A stretch of 64,000 nucleotides of DNA from Ruania suaedae (GTDB taxonomy: Bacteria > Actinomycetota > Actinomycetes > Actinomycetales > Beutenbergiaceae): contig NZ_CP088018.1 of the NCBI RefSeq assembly GCF_021049265.1, positions 248,001 through 312,000 of the forward strand, given 5' to 3'. The notes under the pieces are model-generated. The model saw nothing but the letters and a program-made list of their open reading frames with translations, did no database searches and was not told where the DNA came from. The position numbers and the translations under genes are program-made. Shown here in pieces: positions 17,705 to 25,536 of the stretch; within the stretch, counting starts at the first letter, position 1, and every line of letters begins with the position of its first letter.

Positions 17705-18642
17705 CGTCCCGTGCTCCCTTCGCGCAACCGGGGGTTGCTGATTCCGTCGACTCCGAAGTTGATGAGGGTCAGCGAGGTGGCGAACAGGGAGATGCACAGC
17801 CCGGGAGCGAACAGCAGTGCCCACTGCCCCACGAGCAGGGCGTTGGAGTTCTGCGCCCAGTAGAGCATCGTCCCCCAGGTCACCAGGGTGCTGTCGCCCA
17901 GCCCGAGGAACTCCAGGCCGGCTTCGGCCAGGATCGCCGCGGTGGCCGAGCCGAAGAAGCCACCGGCGATGATCGAGGTCATGTTCGGCAGGATCTCCCG
18001 GAACACGATCCGCCCCGGCCTCTCACCCGAGAACCGCGCCGCGGTGACGAAGTCGCGCGAGCGCAGGGACGTCGTCTGGCTGCGCAGCACCCGCGCACCC
18101 CAGGCCCAGCCGGTGATGGCGATGACGGCGATGATCACCGAGATGCCGCCGTCGCTGAGGTAGGTGGCGATCACGATCATCAGCGGCAGCCCGGGGATGA
18201 CCAGGAACAGGTTGACGATGAAGTTGATGACCTCACCGATCCATCCGCTCACGTACCCCCAGCTCAGGCCGACCAGCACGGCGATGACGGTGGCCAGGCC
18301 GCCGGCTCCGAAACCGACCAGCACACTGATCCGGCTGCCGTAGATCAGCTGGCTGAGCACGTCCTCCCCGGCGGCCGTGGTCCCCAGCCAGTGGGCAGCC
18401 GAGGCATCGGCGTTGCGCTCGAAGCTGTTGTCGGTGGGCGCGTAGGGCGCCAGCAGCGGGGCCAGCGCCGCCACGACGAGGAAGACGCCGAGGATGATCA
18501 GGCCGGCACGGGCCTTGCGGTTGCCCCAGATGGTGCGCAGGGCGCGGGCGCCGGAGCGGCGAGCCCCGGGGCCGTCGATGTCGCTACCGGCAGCGGTGCC
18601 CACGGAGGTCGAGGTGGGTGCCTGATTGGTGTTCTGGCTCAT
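17701..18642 (-). CDS. ABC importer permease, DppC/OppC type
   Basis: 313 residues. A hydrophilic N-terminus of about 45 residues is followed by a first helix and the OppC-type N-terminal segment (RKARAGLIILGVFLVVAALAP), then the binding-protein-dependent transport domain with five helices and the EAA-like loop around RSRDFVTAARFSGERPGRIVFREILPN. It pairs with the DppB-like permease. Its ATG (18642) overlaps the upstream stop by ATGA and its own stop overlaps the ATPase start, so the three transporter genes are coupled. Confidence 0.92.
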   Translation of the reverse strand: MSQNTNQAPTSTSVGTAAGSDIDGPGARRSGARALRTIWGNRKARAGLIILGVFLVVAALAPLLAPYAPTDNSFERNADASAAHWLGTTAAGEDVLSQLIYGSRISVLVGFGAGGLATVIAVLVGLSWGYVSGWIGEVINFIVNLFLVIPGLPLMIVIATYLSDGGISVIIAVIAITGWAWGARVLRSQTTSLRSRDFVTAARFSGERPGRIVFREILPNMTSIIAGGFFGSATAAILAEAGLEFLGLGDSTLVTWGTMLYWAQNSNALLVGQWALLFAPGLCISLFATSLTLINFGVDGISNPRLREGSTGR

Positions 18643-19619
18643 CGTCGCGTCCTTGGGTCGAGAGCGCCGTAGAGCAGGTCCACGATGAGATTCGCGACCA
18701 GCACGCTCACGGTGATCATGAGGAAGAGTGCTTGCATGAGCGGGTAGTCCTGGCCGATCACGGCGTTGAACAGCAGGAATCCGATACCCGGATAGCCGAA
18801 GACCTGCTCGACCAGGATCGAGCCGCCGACCACGCCTCCGAGCGCGAGCCCGAACCCGGTCAAGTTCGGCAGGATCGCGTTGCGGGCGGCGTAGCGCAGC
18901 GCCACCGTGCGGCCGCGCAGCCCGTTCGCCTCGGCGAACGTCACGTAGTCCTCACCCAGGGTGGTGATCATCGCGTTGCGCATCCCGATGATCCACCCGC
19001 CCAGGGAGGTGAGGAACATCGTGACGGCGGGCAGGGCCGCGTGGTAGAGCGCATCGCCCACGAACGCCAGGCTCAGGCTCGGCGTGCCGGTGGGGGAGTA
19101 GGCCCCCGACGTCGGGAAGAGGTTGAACACATACCCCAGGAAGAACAGCAGCAGCAACGCCGTCCAGAAATAGGGGAAGGTGTTCATGAAGCTGCCCGAG
19201 ACCGTGGGCAGGGCGTCCGCCCAGCTGCCCCGCCGCCAGGCGGCCAGTACCCCGAGCAGGGTGCCGACCACGAAGGCCAGCACGGTCACGGCTCCGACCA
19301 GGACCAGCGTGTAGGGCAGGGCGCCGGCCACCAGGCCGGAGACCGGCTCGGGGTAGAAGGTGTAGGAGACGCCGAAGTCCAGCCGCAGCACCTGCCCGAG
19401 GTAGGCGATGTACTGCTCGAGCAGGTTGCCGTCGGGGATGCCGAGCTGGGCCTCCACGGCGGCCCTGGTGGCCTCGTTCACCGGCCCGTTCTGCGCGAGC
19501 CGGGCGATCGCCGCATCGGCCGGGGAGCCGGGCATCATCCGGGGGAGGGCGAAGTTCAGCGTGACGGCGGCCCACAGGGTCAGCAGGAACAGGCCGAGCT
19601 TGCGCAGTGCATAGGTCAT
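18639..19619 (-). CDS. ABC importer permease, DppB/OppB type
   Basis: 326 residues with six helices. The typical DppB opening (YALRKLGLFLLTLW...FALPRMMPGSPAD) and the cytoplasmic EAA loop (FAEANGLRGRTVALRYAARNAILP) are present. ATG 19619 overlaps the stop of the binding-protein gene by ATGA; the frame stays open far upstream, but that part is only the shadow of the binding-protein gene. It forms the translocation pore with the DppC-like partner. Confidence 0.92.
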   Translation of the reverse strand: MTYALRKLGLFLLTLWAAVTLNFALPRMMPGSPADAAIARLAQNGPVNEATRAAVEAQLGIPDGNLLEQYIAYLGQVLRLDFGVSYTFYPEPVSGLVAGALPYTLVLVGAVTVLAFVVGTLLGVLAAWRRGSWADALPTVSGSFMNTFPYFWTALLLLFFLGYVFNLFPTSGAYSPTGTPSLSLAFVGDALYHAALPAVTMFLTSLGGWIIGMRNAMITTLGEDYVTFAEANGLRGRTVALRYAARNAILPNLTGFGLALGGVVGGSILVEQVFGYPGIGFLLFNAVIGQDYPLMQALFLMITVSVLVANLIVDLLYGALDPRTRR

Positions 19620-21331
19620 GACTGGTCCTCGGTGTCCCCGCCGGCCGGCTGCAGCCGGGTGAGCACGAGCAGCGGCGAGGTGTCGTAGGTCTGCGGGGAG
19701 GCGTAGGGGTCCTCCTCGCTCGGCCAGCCGGTGAAGCGGCCGTCGCTGTACAGCCCCCACAGGCCACCGTGGTAGAGCGCGATCGCCGGCAGCTCCTCGA
19801 CCATCAGGTCCTGCAGGCCCGCGACGACCTCGGCCTGGCCCTGCTCGTCGACCTCGGAGCGGTACCGGTCGAGCAGCTCGTCGGCCTCCTGCGACTGGAA
19901 CCGGATCCGGTTGTTCTGGGAGGACTCCCCGATCGGGACGTAGAAGTCGCTCGCGAGCAGGTTGTTGTAGGCCTGGTAGGCGTCGCCGCCGCCCATGCCT
20001 CCCATCGCCATCTGGTAGTCGCCGCTGCTCAGGGACGCCTCGTAGGCGGCGGCCTGCGGAGCGTTGAGGTCGACCTCGATGCCGATGTCGGCGAGCTGGC
20101 GCTGCACCTCCTGCACCGCCCGCAGCCAGTCGGTGTACCCGTTCGGGCTGGTGATGGCGAACGTGAAGGGCTCGCCCGAGGGGGTGCGCATGGTGGAGCC
20201 GTCGTAGGTGTAGCCAGACTCCTCGAAGGCGGCGATCGCAGCCTCGGTGTCCTGCTGGAGGACGCCGTCGTCGGGGATGTCGGGGTCGAGGAGGTCCTCC
20301 TGGTTGGGCAGCAGCAGCCCCGTCTGGCTGGCCGCGTCCATGTACCCCTCGGTGGCGACGTCGGCGATCTCGGCCCGGTCCAGGGCCAGGGCGATGCCAC
20401 GGCGCACGTTGACGTCGTCGAACGGCTCGACGTCGTGGTTGGGCAGCAGGCTGATGATGCCGCCGGGCGGGAACCACCAGTCGTTGTCCTCGTTCGCCCC
20501 GCCCCAGGTGTTCTCGACGTCGCTCATGAACGAGTAGGCCCAGTCGAAGCCACCGGTGACCACGTCCAGCTGCTGGGTGGCCGAGGGCATCACGATGTGT
20601 TCGATGGCGACCTCGCCCCAGTAGTCGGCGTTGCGGTCCAGGGTGTACTGCTGCGGCGTGAAGTTGCCGAGCGTGAACGGTCCGGTGCCGACCGGATCGG
20701 GGTTGCGCCAGGTGTCGGGCGCGTCCTGGTCGCCCCAGATGTGCTCGGGCACGATCAGTGTGCGGCCCACCACCGGCAGTGCCGGCGCGTCCTCGCCCTG
20801 CAGCGTGAAGGTGACCGTGGTGCCGGCGGTCTCCACCGACTCCACCCGGTTCCAGGCCCCGGCGATGTCCAGCGCCGGATACTCCTGCAGCAGATCGAAG
20901 GTGAAGGCGACGTCCTCGGCCGTCATGGGTTCGCCGTCGCTCCAGGTCACACCCTCGCGGATGGTCATCTCGATCGTGGACGGATCGGGCTGGTCCCACT
21001 CGCTGGCCAGCCACGGCGTCTCCTCGCCGTCGAGCGGGTTGACCATGATCAGCGGCTCGTAGATGTAGGTCGCGGCGGTGCGCTTGTTCGGCAGATACGG
21101 GTTGAAGTTGCGCTCGAACATCGGCGTGCCGGCGTCGCCCGCGAGCAGCAGGGTGTCGTCGTCGATGCTCGGGTCGGGTTCGCCGCGTACCTGGATGCTG
21201 CACCCGGCGGCCACCAGCGCGATCGCGGCGCCCACGGCGAGCAGGCGGGCGATCGGGCGGGCCGTCCTCGGCAGGCCTCGGTCCGGTCGTGAGCGGGGCC
21301 GCATCTCGCGTGCCCTCTGCGTGGTTGCCAC
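19616..21331 (-). CDS. ABC substrate-binding lipoprotein, family 5
   Basis: 571 residues. A basic N-terminus, hydrophobic stretch and lipobox VAAGC (Cys44) mark a lipoprotein anchored outside the membrane. The SBP family 5 pattern is clear: VTWSDGEPMTAEDVAFTF, PVGTGPFTL, DDVNVRRGIALALDR. Family 5 proteins bind peptides, but many actinobacterial and thermophile members bind oligosaccharides; here the downstream GH1 and sulfatase argue for a sugar. Start is GTG 21331 (AGGA 8 bases upstream); ATG 21304 with GAGGG upstream is an alternative that leaves the signal peptide intact. First gene of a six-gene operon. Confidence 0.9.
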   Translation of the reverse strand: MATTQRAREMRPRSRPDRGLPRTARPIARLLAVGAAIALVAAGCSIQVRGEPDPSIDDDTLLLAGDAGTPMFERNFNPYLPNKRTAATYIYEPLIMVNPLDGEETPWLASEWDQPDPSTIEMTIREGVTWSDGEPMTAEDVAFTFDLLQEYPALDIAGAWNRVESVETAGTTVTFTLQGEDAPALPVVGRTLIVPEHIWGDQDAPDTWRNPDPVGTGPFTLGNFTPQQYTLDRNADYWGEVAIEHIVMPSATQQLDVVTGGFDWAYSFMSDVENTWGGANEDNDWWFPPGGIISLLPNHDVEPFDDVNVRRGIALALDRAEIADVATEGYMDAASQTGLLLPNQEDLLDPDIPDDGVLQQDTEAAIAAFEESGYTYDGSTMRTPSGEPFTFAITSPNGYTDWLRAVQEVQRQLADIGIEVDLNAPQAAAYEASLSSGDYQMAMGGMGGGDAYQAYNNLLASDFYVPIGESSQNNRIRFQSQEADELLDRYRSEVDEQGQAEVVAGLQDLMVEELPAIALYHGGLWGLYSDGRFTGWPSEEDPYASPQTYDTSPLLVLTRLQPAGGDTEDQS

Positions 21332-21388
21332 AGGCGAGTCCTCACGTCGTCGTCAGTCCTGGCGTCGCATCCGTGCGGCGTCGTGGCT

Positions 21389-21417
21389 AATGTATGCGCA
21401 TACATCCCTGAGCGCAA
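21389..21417 (-). promoter_or_regulatory. Promoter of the sulfatase/GH1 transporter operon
   Basis: On the minus strand, -35 TTGCGC (21412-21417) and -10 TACATT (21389-21394) are separated by exactly 17 bases. The predicted start near 21382 would give a leader of about 50 bases before the GTG at 21331. The palindromic operator fills the spacer and -10. Confidence 0.6.
21390..21405. promoter_or_regulatory. Perfect 16-bp palindrome, LacI-type operator
   Basis: ATGTATGCGCATACAT is a perfect inverted repeat with the central CG expected of LacI/PurR-family operators. It overlaps the -10 element of the operon promoter, where a bound repressor would block transcription. The adjacent LacI-family gene (21461-22534) is the natural candidate regulator. 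Confidence 0.7.
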
Positions 21418-21460
21418 GACCTCCGGTCGCGATCGTCAGCGGGCCCCGATGCGCCGGGGG

Positions 21461-22534
21461 TCAGCGGCGCGGTGGACAGCTCTCGCGCAAGAGCACGTCC
21501 ACGGGTAGCTCGATGGCCTGCGGTGGCCGGTCGCGGTGCTCGAGGCGCTGCAGGATCGTCTCCACCGCCGCCTCGCCCAGCTGCGCCATCGGCTGGCGCA
21601 CGGTGGTCAGGCGGGGGGAGCTGTACCGCCCGGCGTGGATCCCGTCGAATCCGGTCACCACGGTCTTCTCCGGCACTCGCACCCCCGCCTCGCTCAGGGC
21701 GGCGAGGGCGCCGAGCGCGCTCTGATCGTTGGCGGCGATGACCGCACCGGGGCGCTCCCGGGTCAGGAACTGCGCCACGGCAGCGCGCCCGCCGGCCTCG
21801 GTGAACTCGGCCGGGGCGTGGTGCACGTCCTCGCGCCCGCGGACGGCGTCCTCGAAGCCCCGGGCCCGCGCCGCGGCGTCCGGTGAGGACCGGGGGCCGT
21901 CCAGGTAGAGCACGGGCCCGGAAGGCTTGACGGCGAGCACGTGCCGGACGAGCGCCTGCATGCCGCCGCGGTTGTCCACGACCACGCGGTCCACGTCCGT
22001 GGGTGTCATCCCCGCGAGGACCACCAGCGGCAGGCGGGTGGCAGCCTTGACCACCAGGGCGTCCTCCAGGGTGGAGGCGAGCACCGCGAGCCCGTCGACG
22101 CGCCCGGCGACGTCATCGAGCACCACGCCACGGCTCATCCCACGCCCGGCGGTGATCATCAGCGCGTACCCCGCTCGCCAGGCGGCATCCTCCGCACCGC
22201 GGATGATCTCGTCGAAGTAGAGGTTGGCAGGGGTCGGCGCCGGGGTGTCACCGCGGTCGTCGACGAAGGCGACCTCGGAGGAGGTCGAGGCCATCGGGGG
22301 GATCGGTTCGCGCTCGGTCTCGCCCGGGAGCAGCAGTCCGAGCACCTTGGTCCGGCGCCCGGCCAGCCCGCGGGCGCTGGCGCTGGGCACGTAGCCGAGC
22401 TCACGCACCGCCGAGAGCACCCGTTGGCGCGTCGACTCGCGAACCGTCTGGGGGCCGCGGAGGACACGGGAGACGGTCGCGATGGAGACGTCGGCGAGGG
22501 CAGCGACGTCATAGACGGTCGGCTGCTTGCGGAT
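21461..22534 (-). CDS. LacI-family regulator with apparent ATC start codon
   Basis: About 357 residues if started at ATC 22534. The N-terminal reads (I/M)RKQPTVYDVAALADVSIATVSRVLRG in short pieces, a complete LacI helix-turn-helix; the rest is a periplasmic-binding-like effector domain ending with VTGFDGIHAGRYSSPRLTTVRQP. Between the in-frame stop at about 22576 and GTG 22420 I find no ATG, GTG or TTG. GTG 22420 would remove the whole DNA-binding domain. GGGAG (22541-22545) lies 6 bases before the ATC at 22534. It probably represses the downstream transporter/GH1/sulfatase operon and may be co-transcribed with the FAD enzyme gene (62-base gap). Confidence 0.8.
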   Translation of the reverse strand: MRKQPTVYDVAALADVSIATVSRVLRGPQTVRESTRQRVLSAVRELGYVPSASARGLAGRRTKVLGLLLPGETEREPIPPMASTSSEVAFVDDRGDTPAPTPANLYFDEIIRGAEDAAWRAGYALMITAGRGMSRGVVLDDVAGRVDGLAVLASTLEDALVVKAATRLPLVVLAGMTPTDVDRVVVDNRGGMQALVRHVLAVKPSGPVLYLDGPRSSPDAAARARGFEDAVRGREDVHHAPAEFTEAGGRAAVAQFLTRERPGAVIAANDQSALGALAALSEAGVRVPEKTVVTGFDGIHAGRYSSPRLTTVRQPMAQLGEAAVETILQRLEHRDRPPQAIELPVDVLLRESCPPRR

Positions 22535-22540
22535 CGTGAT

Positions 22541-22545
22541 CTCCC
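22541..22545 (-). promoter_or_regulatory. Ribosome binding site that points to an ATC start
   Basis: GGGAG on the minus strand, followed by ATCACG and then ATC at 22534. The 6-base spacing is ideal and fixes the start of the LacI regulator despite the absence of a standard start codon. Confidence 0.6.
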
Positions 22546-22596
22546 GTTCGTGCGCGGTAGGCCTACGGACTGGCGATCATCGTACGGCGGCCTGCG

Positions 22597-24213
22597 CTAC
22601 CAGCGCTTGGATGGGTCCCAACGGAGCTGGACCCCGCGGCGGGTGAGGTCGTGCTGGAACGCCTCGGTGGCAGCGTCGTCATCGGCCACGGCGTGCGGCT
22701 CGGTCCCGTGCTCGAGGCAGTAGGCCGCCAGGGCACCGACCGCCTCGCCCACCGACCATTCGACCGGGTGGAGGCGGTAGGCGCCGTTCGTGATCTGGGT
22801 GGTGCCGATGTTCTTCGCCGCCGGGAGGAGGTTGCGCACGCGTCGCGGGATGAGGGCGCCGAGGGGGATCTCGAAGGGGTGTGGCGTGCCGCCGGCACCC
22901 CGGCCGTCGCCGGTGGTGTGGTGGCGGTCGATCCAGAAGTAGTGGCCGGTCCCGACGCTGTCGGGGTACCTCGCCGATCCGCTCTCACCCCGGTAGGTGG
23001 TGGAGATCTCCTGCTCCACGATCGTCTTGCGGGCCAGGATCCGGCGGGACTCCCGGACGTAGGGGTGCATCGCGAAGCCGTCCGCGGTCCCGGCCACGTC
23101 CGGGCGCAGACGGATTCCGGGCCATCCGGTGCCGCCGTCGGGGCGGGGCGCGTCCGTCTGCAGCCAGTACAGCATCGAGCGGCTCAGCGCCTTGGCCGCC
23201 TTCCAGTGGTCGGCGGCGTCGTCGACCCCGAAAAGAGGCCCGCCGACGTAGTCGTTCATGGGCCAGTTTACGATCACGACATCGCTGGGGTAGAACCCGG
23301 GCGCGAAGTTCTTACGGGCCGCGATCCGCCGGTAGTTCCAGAGCTCGGGATGCAGACCCATGTTCCGGTGATCCAGATCGATGACGTCGCCATCGAGGTT
23401 CGGTGTGAACGTGTACACGCGCCCGGGAGTGCCGTCCGCCTTCACCGGCTCGCCGAAACTGAGGATCTTGCGCCCGTCGAGCTGCGGCGGGCGTAGGTCG
23501 CGCCAGTAGTCGTAGTCCTCGGGTCGCTCGATGGTGTGGTCCTCGCCGGCCATGTGGTCGATGGCGAAGCACCATGACACGCCCTGCATATCGGTGGGGT
23601 CGGCCGTCGGCCACGCGCCCGGCTCGCCGGTCTGTTCCTGGGACTCGCGCCCGCTGACGTGCTCGATCCCGCCCAGCGGCAGTAGATCACCGAGCTCGGT
23701 GGCGTCGAGGATGTAGGGGGCGCGCAGTGTGCTCTCGTGGCCGTGCGCCGAGCGCACGCGAACCGTGGTCACCCGATCGCCGTCGGTCTCCACGGCGATG
23801 GGCTCGGTCTCCATCAGTACTGTCAGGCGTCCGGAGCTGCGGTACGGGGCGAGCAGCTCCTCGATCACGGCCACGCCGACGCGGGGGTCGAGACACACCG
23901 GGCTGACCCAGGCGTCACCCGGGTTCAGGTGGGGCTCGGCTCTGGCCGACTCGGTGAGCGGATAGTGCCGGCGGTAGTAGTCGCGCATTCCGTCGCGCAG
24001 CACCCGGTAGGACCTGTTGGCGCCGTCGGTCTCGATGAATCGGTGTTCGTCGAGGGGAACCAGTTGACTGGTGAGCTGGCCACCCAGCCACCGGGTGGGA
24101 TCGGTCATCACCACGGTCCGGCCTGAGCGAAGTGCGGCGAGCGCGGCGGAGACTCCGCCCAGCCCGCCTCCGATGACGGCGATGTCTGCCTGACGTTCCA
24201 CGGGGTGCCCCAT
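22597..24213 (-). CDS. FAD-dependent oxidoreductase (FAD_oxidored family)
   Basis: About 538 residues. The Rossmann motif IAVIGGGLGGVSAALAAL binds the FAD ADP moiety near the start, followed by RWLGGQLTSQ, a pattern of the PF12831-type FAD-dependent oxidoreductases. The C-terminal LLPAAKNIGTTQITNGAYRLHP...GEAVGALAAYC segment is the usual second FAD-contact region. These enzymes are frequent in bacterial sugar-utilisation clusters but their substrates are mostly unknown. No signal peptide. I chose ATG 24213; a GTG at 24201 is also possible and the frame upstream of 24213 is not conserved. It is divergent from the second LacI gene and followed by the first one. Confidence 0.85.
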   Translation of the reverse strand: MGHPVERQADIAVIGGGLGGVSAALAALRSGRTVVMTDPTRWLGGQLTSQLVPLDEHRFIETDGANRSYRVLRDGMRDYYRRHYPLTESARAEPHLNPGDAWVSPVCLDPRVGVAVIEELLAPYRSSGRLTVLMETEPIAVETDGDRVTTVRVRSAHGHESTLRAPYILDATELGDLLPLGGIEHVSGRESQEQTGEPGAWPTADPTDMQGVSWCFAIDHMAGEDHTIERPEDYDYWRDLRPPQLDGRKILSFGEPVKADGTPGRVYTFTPNLDGDVIDLDHRNMGLHPELWNYRRIAARKNFAPGFYPSDVVIVNWPMNDYVGGPLFGVDDAADHWKAAKALSRSMLYWLQTDAPRPDGGTGWPGIRLRPDVAGTADGFAMHPYVRESRRILARKTIVEQEISTTYRGESGSARYPDSVGTGHYFWIDRHHTTGDGRGAGGTPHPFEIPLGALIPRRVRNLLPAAKNIGTTQITNGAYRLHPVEWSVGEAVGALAAYCLEHGTEPHAVADDDAATEAFQHDLTRRGVQLRWDPSKRW

Positions 24214-24323
24214 CCTTGGTGCTGTGCTTTCAGTCGCTACGTTGAGAGATTGTCGTGCGTTCGTGACGAGCCACGAGGCCGGTCGATCCGGGGTCGGCCG
24301 CAACTCACTCCGCAACGCTACAT

Positions 24324-24346
24324 GAAATTTCCGAAAGTTTTATAGA
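24324..24346. promoter_or_regulatory. Operator-like motif and -10 upstream of the second LacI gene
   Basis: Contains TTTC-C-GAAA, extendable to AAATTTC/GAAAGTT with one mismatch, then the -10 hexamer TATAGA (24341-24346). The same pattern (GAAAwTTCy-GAAA-GTT...TAGA) recurs at 25431-25455 before the transporter genes, so it is probably bound by the encoded LacI regulator. The region also lies between this gene and the divergent FAD enzyme gene. Confidence 0.5.
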
Positions 24347-24393
24347 GAGGGAGTAGAGTGGTGCCCCAGCGAGGTGTCCGGAGGGAACGGGTG

Positions 24394-25416
24394 ATGGCGG
24401 AGCGTGCAGCACGGCGGAAGAAGCCGTCCTTGGCCGAGGTGGCCACGGCGACCGGGGTGTCGATCTCCACGGTCTCGAAGGTGGCCAACGGCAGTGCCGA
24501 TGTCTCCGACGTCACGCGCGAACGGGTGGAGCGGATCCTCAAGGAACGCGGGTACGTCGCCACTCGGAAGCGGCGCGGGTCGATGACCCCGGTCGCGATG
24601 CTCGCCCGTGACGTGCACTCGCCGTACACCTTGGATGTGCTCCGCGGTGCGATCGAGGCCGCGGCACGCGCACAGATCGACCTGAGTGTGTCGATCTATC
24701 CCGATGATGCCGGCGATCTCGGCTGGATCGACGAGCTCCATGCGGCCGGTCGCCGCGGGGTGATCGCGATCACGTCCGTGCTGAACGATGCCCAGCGGAC
24801 ACGTTTCGCCGAGCATCGCCTGCCCCTGGTGGTGATCGACCCGCTCAGCAACCCGGACGAGGAGACCTACAGCGTCGGCGCGACGAACTGGGCGGGTGGG
24901 ATGGCTGCCGCCGAGCATCTGCTCGAGCTCGGCCATCGGCGCATCGCGGTCCTCGGCGGGCTCCCCGAGGCGATGGCCAGCGTCGCTCGTATCTCCGGTT
25001 TCCGCGCTGCGATGAACGCCGCCGACGTGCCGCACTCGGCGGGTTCGGTGCTCGATGGCGACTTCACCTACGACTCCGGCCTCGACTTCGGCCTGCGCCT
25101 GCTCGAACGGGACGAGCCGCCGACGGCGATCATCGCCTCGTCCGACTTCCAGGCGCTCGGCGTGATCGAGGCCGCGCGCCGGCGGGGCGTGCGCGTGCCG
25201 GAGGATCTCAGCGTGATCGGATTCGACGACCTCATCATGGCCCAGATGTCCTCTCCGCCGCTGACCTCCGTACGCCAGCCGCTGGACCAGATGGGCGCCA
25301 CCGCGGTGGAGACCGTGGCCGCGCTGCTCAGTGGCGTCACGACCCGGCCGCGCCGGACGGAACTGGCCACCAGGCTGGTGGTCCGGGGGTCCACGGGGCC
25401 GGTGCGCACCGACTGA
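24394..25416 (+). CDS. LacI-family transcriptional regulator of the CUT1 sugar cluster
   Basis: About 340 residues. Helix-turn-helix at about 12-31 (LAEVATATGVSISTVSKVANG) followed by the hinge region and a type I periplasmic-binding-protein-like effector domain with VIGFDDLIMAQMSSPPLTSVRQP near the end. It is expected to act as a dimer that releases DNA on binding a sugar. GGAGG (24380-24384) supports either GTG 24391 or ATG 24394. It lies 120 bases before the sugar-binding protein gene on the same strand, and similar motifs precede both genes, so autoregulation and control of the transporter are inferred. Confidence 0.9.
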   Translation: MAERAARRKKPSLAEVATATGVSISTVSKVANGSADVSDVTRERVERILKERGYVATRKRRGSMTPVAMLARDVHSPYTLDVLRGAIEAAARAQIDLSVSIYPDDAGDLGWIDELHAAGRRGVIAITSVLNDAQRTRFAEHRLPLVVIDPLSNPDEETYSVGATNWAGGMAAAEHLLELGHRRIAVLGGLPEAMASVARISGFRAAMNAADVPHSAGSVLDGDFTYDSGLDFGLRLLERDEPPTAIIASSDFQALGVIEAARRRGVRVPEDLSVIGFDDLIMAQMSSPPLTSVRQPLDQMGATAVETVAALLSGVTTRPRRTELATRLVVRGSTGPVRTD

Positions 25417-25430
25417 CGGACGCGCGATGC

Positions 25431-25455
25431 GAAAATTCTAGAAAAGTTCTCTAGA
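25431..25455. promoter_or_regulatory. Operator-like motif before the CUT1 transporter operon
   Basis: This AT-rich block contains the palindrome TTCTAGAA (25436-25443) and GAAAAGTTC, and aligns base for base, apart from two single-base insertions and a few changes, with 24324-24346. It touches the -35 element (25452-25457), a good position for repression. Confidence 0.5.
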
Positions 25456-25480
25456 CATTCTCGATATCTCTGCCTATGCT
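25452..25480 (+). promoter_or_regulatory. Promoter of the CUT1 transporter operon
   Basis: -35 TAGACA (25452-25457) and -10 TATGCT (25475-25480) are 17 bases apart. The expected start near 25487 leaves about 50 bases of leader before the ATG at 25537, which has GAGGAG 6 bases upstream. Confidence 0.6.
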
Positions 25481-25536
25481 TCGGGAAGAGCAGGCGAACG
25501 CCCTGCGCTTGAACACCGAGGTTTGAGGAGATCGAC

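Noticed and set aside
22418-22420. GTG as the start of the first LacI regulator
   Set aside because: It would delete the whole helix-turn-helix that is present in frame upstream and has no ribosome binding site of its own.
22557-22566. GTAGGCCTAC palindrome between the FAD gene and the LacI gene, considered as an autoregulatory operator
   Set aside because: It differs from the 16-bp operator of the adjacent operon, is short enough to occur by chance and no promoter elements fit around it.
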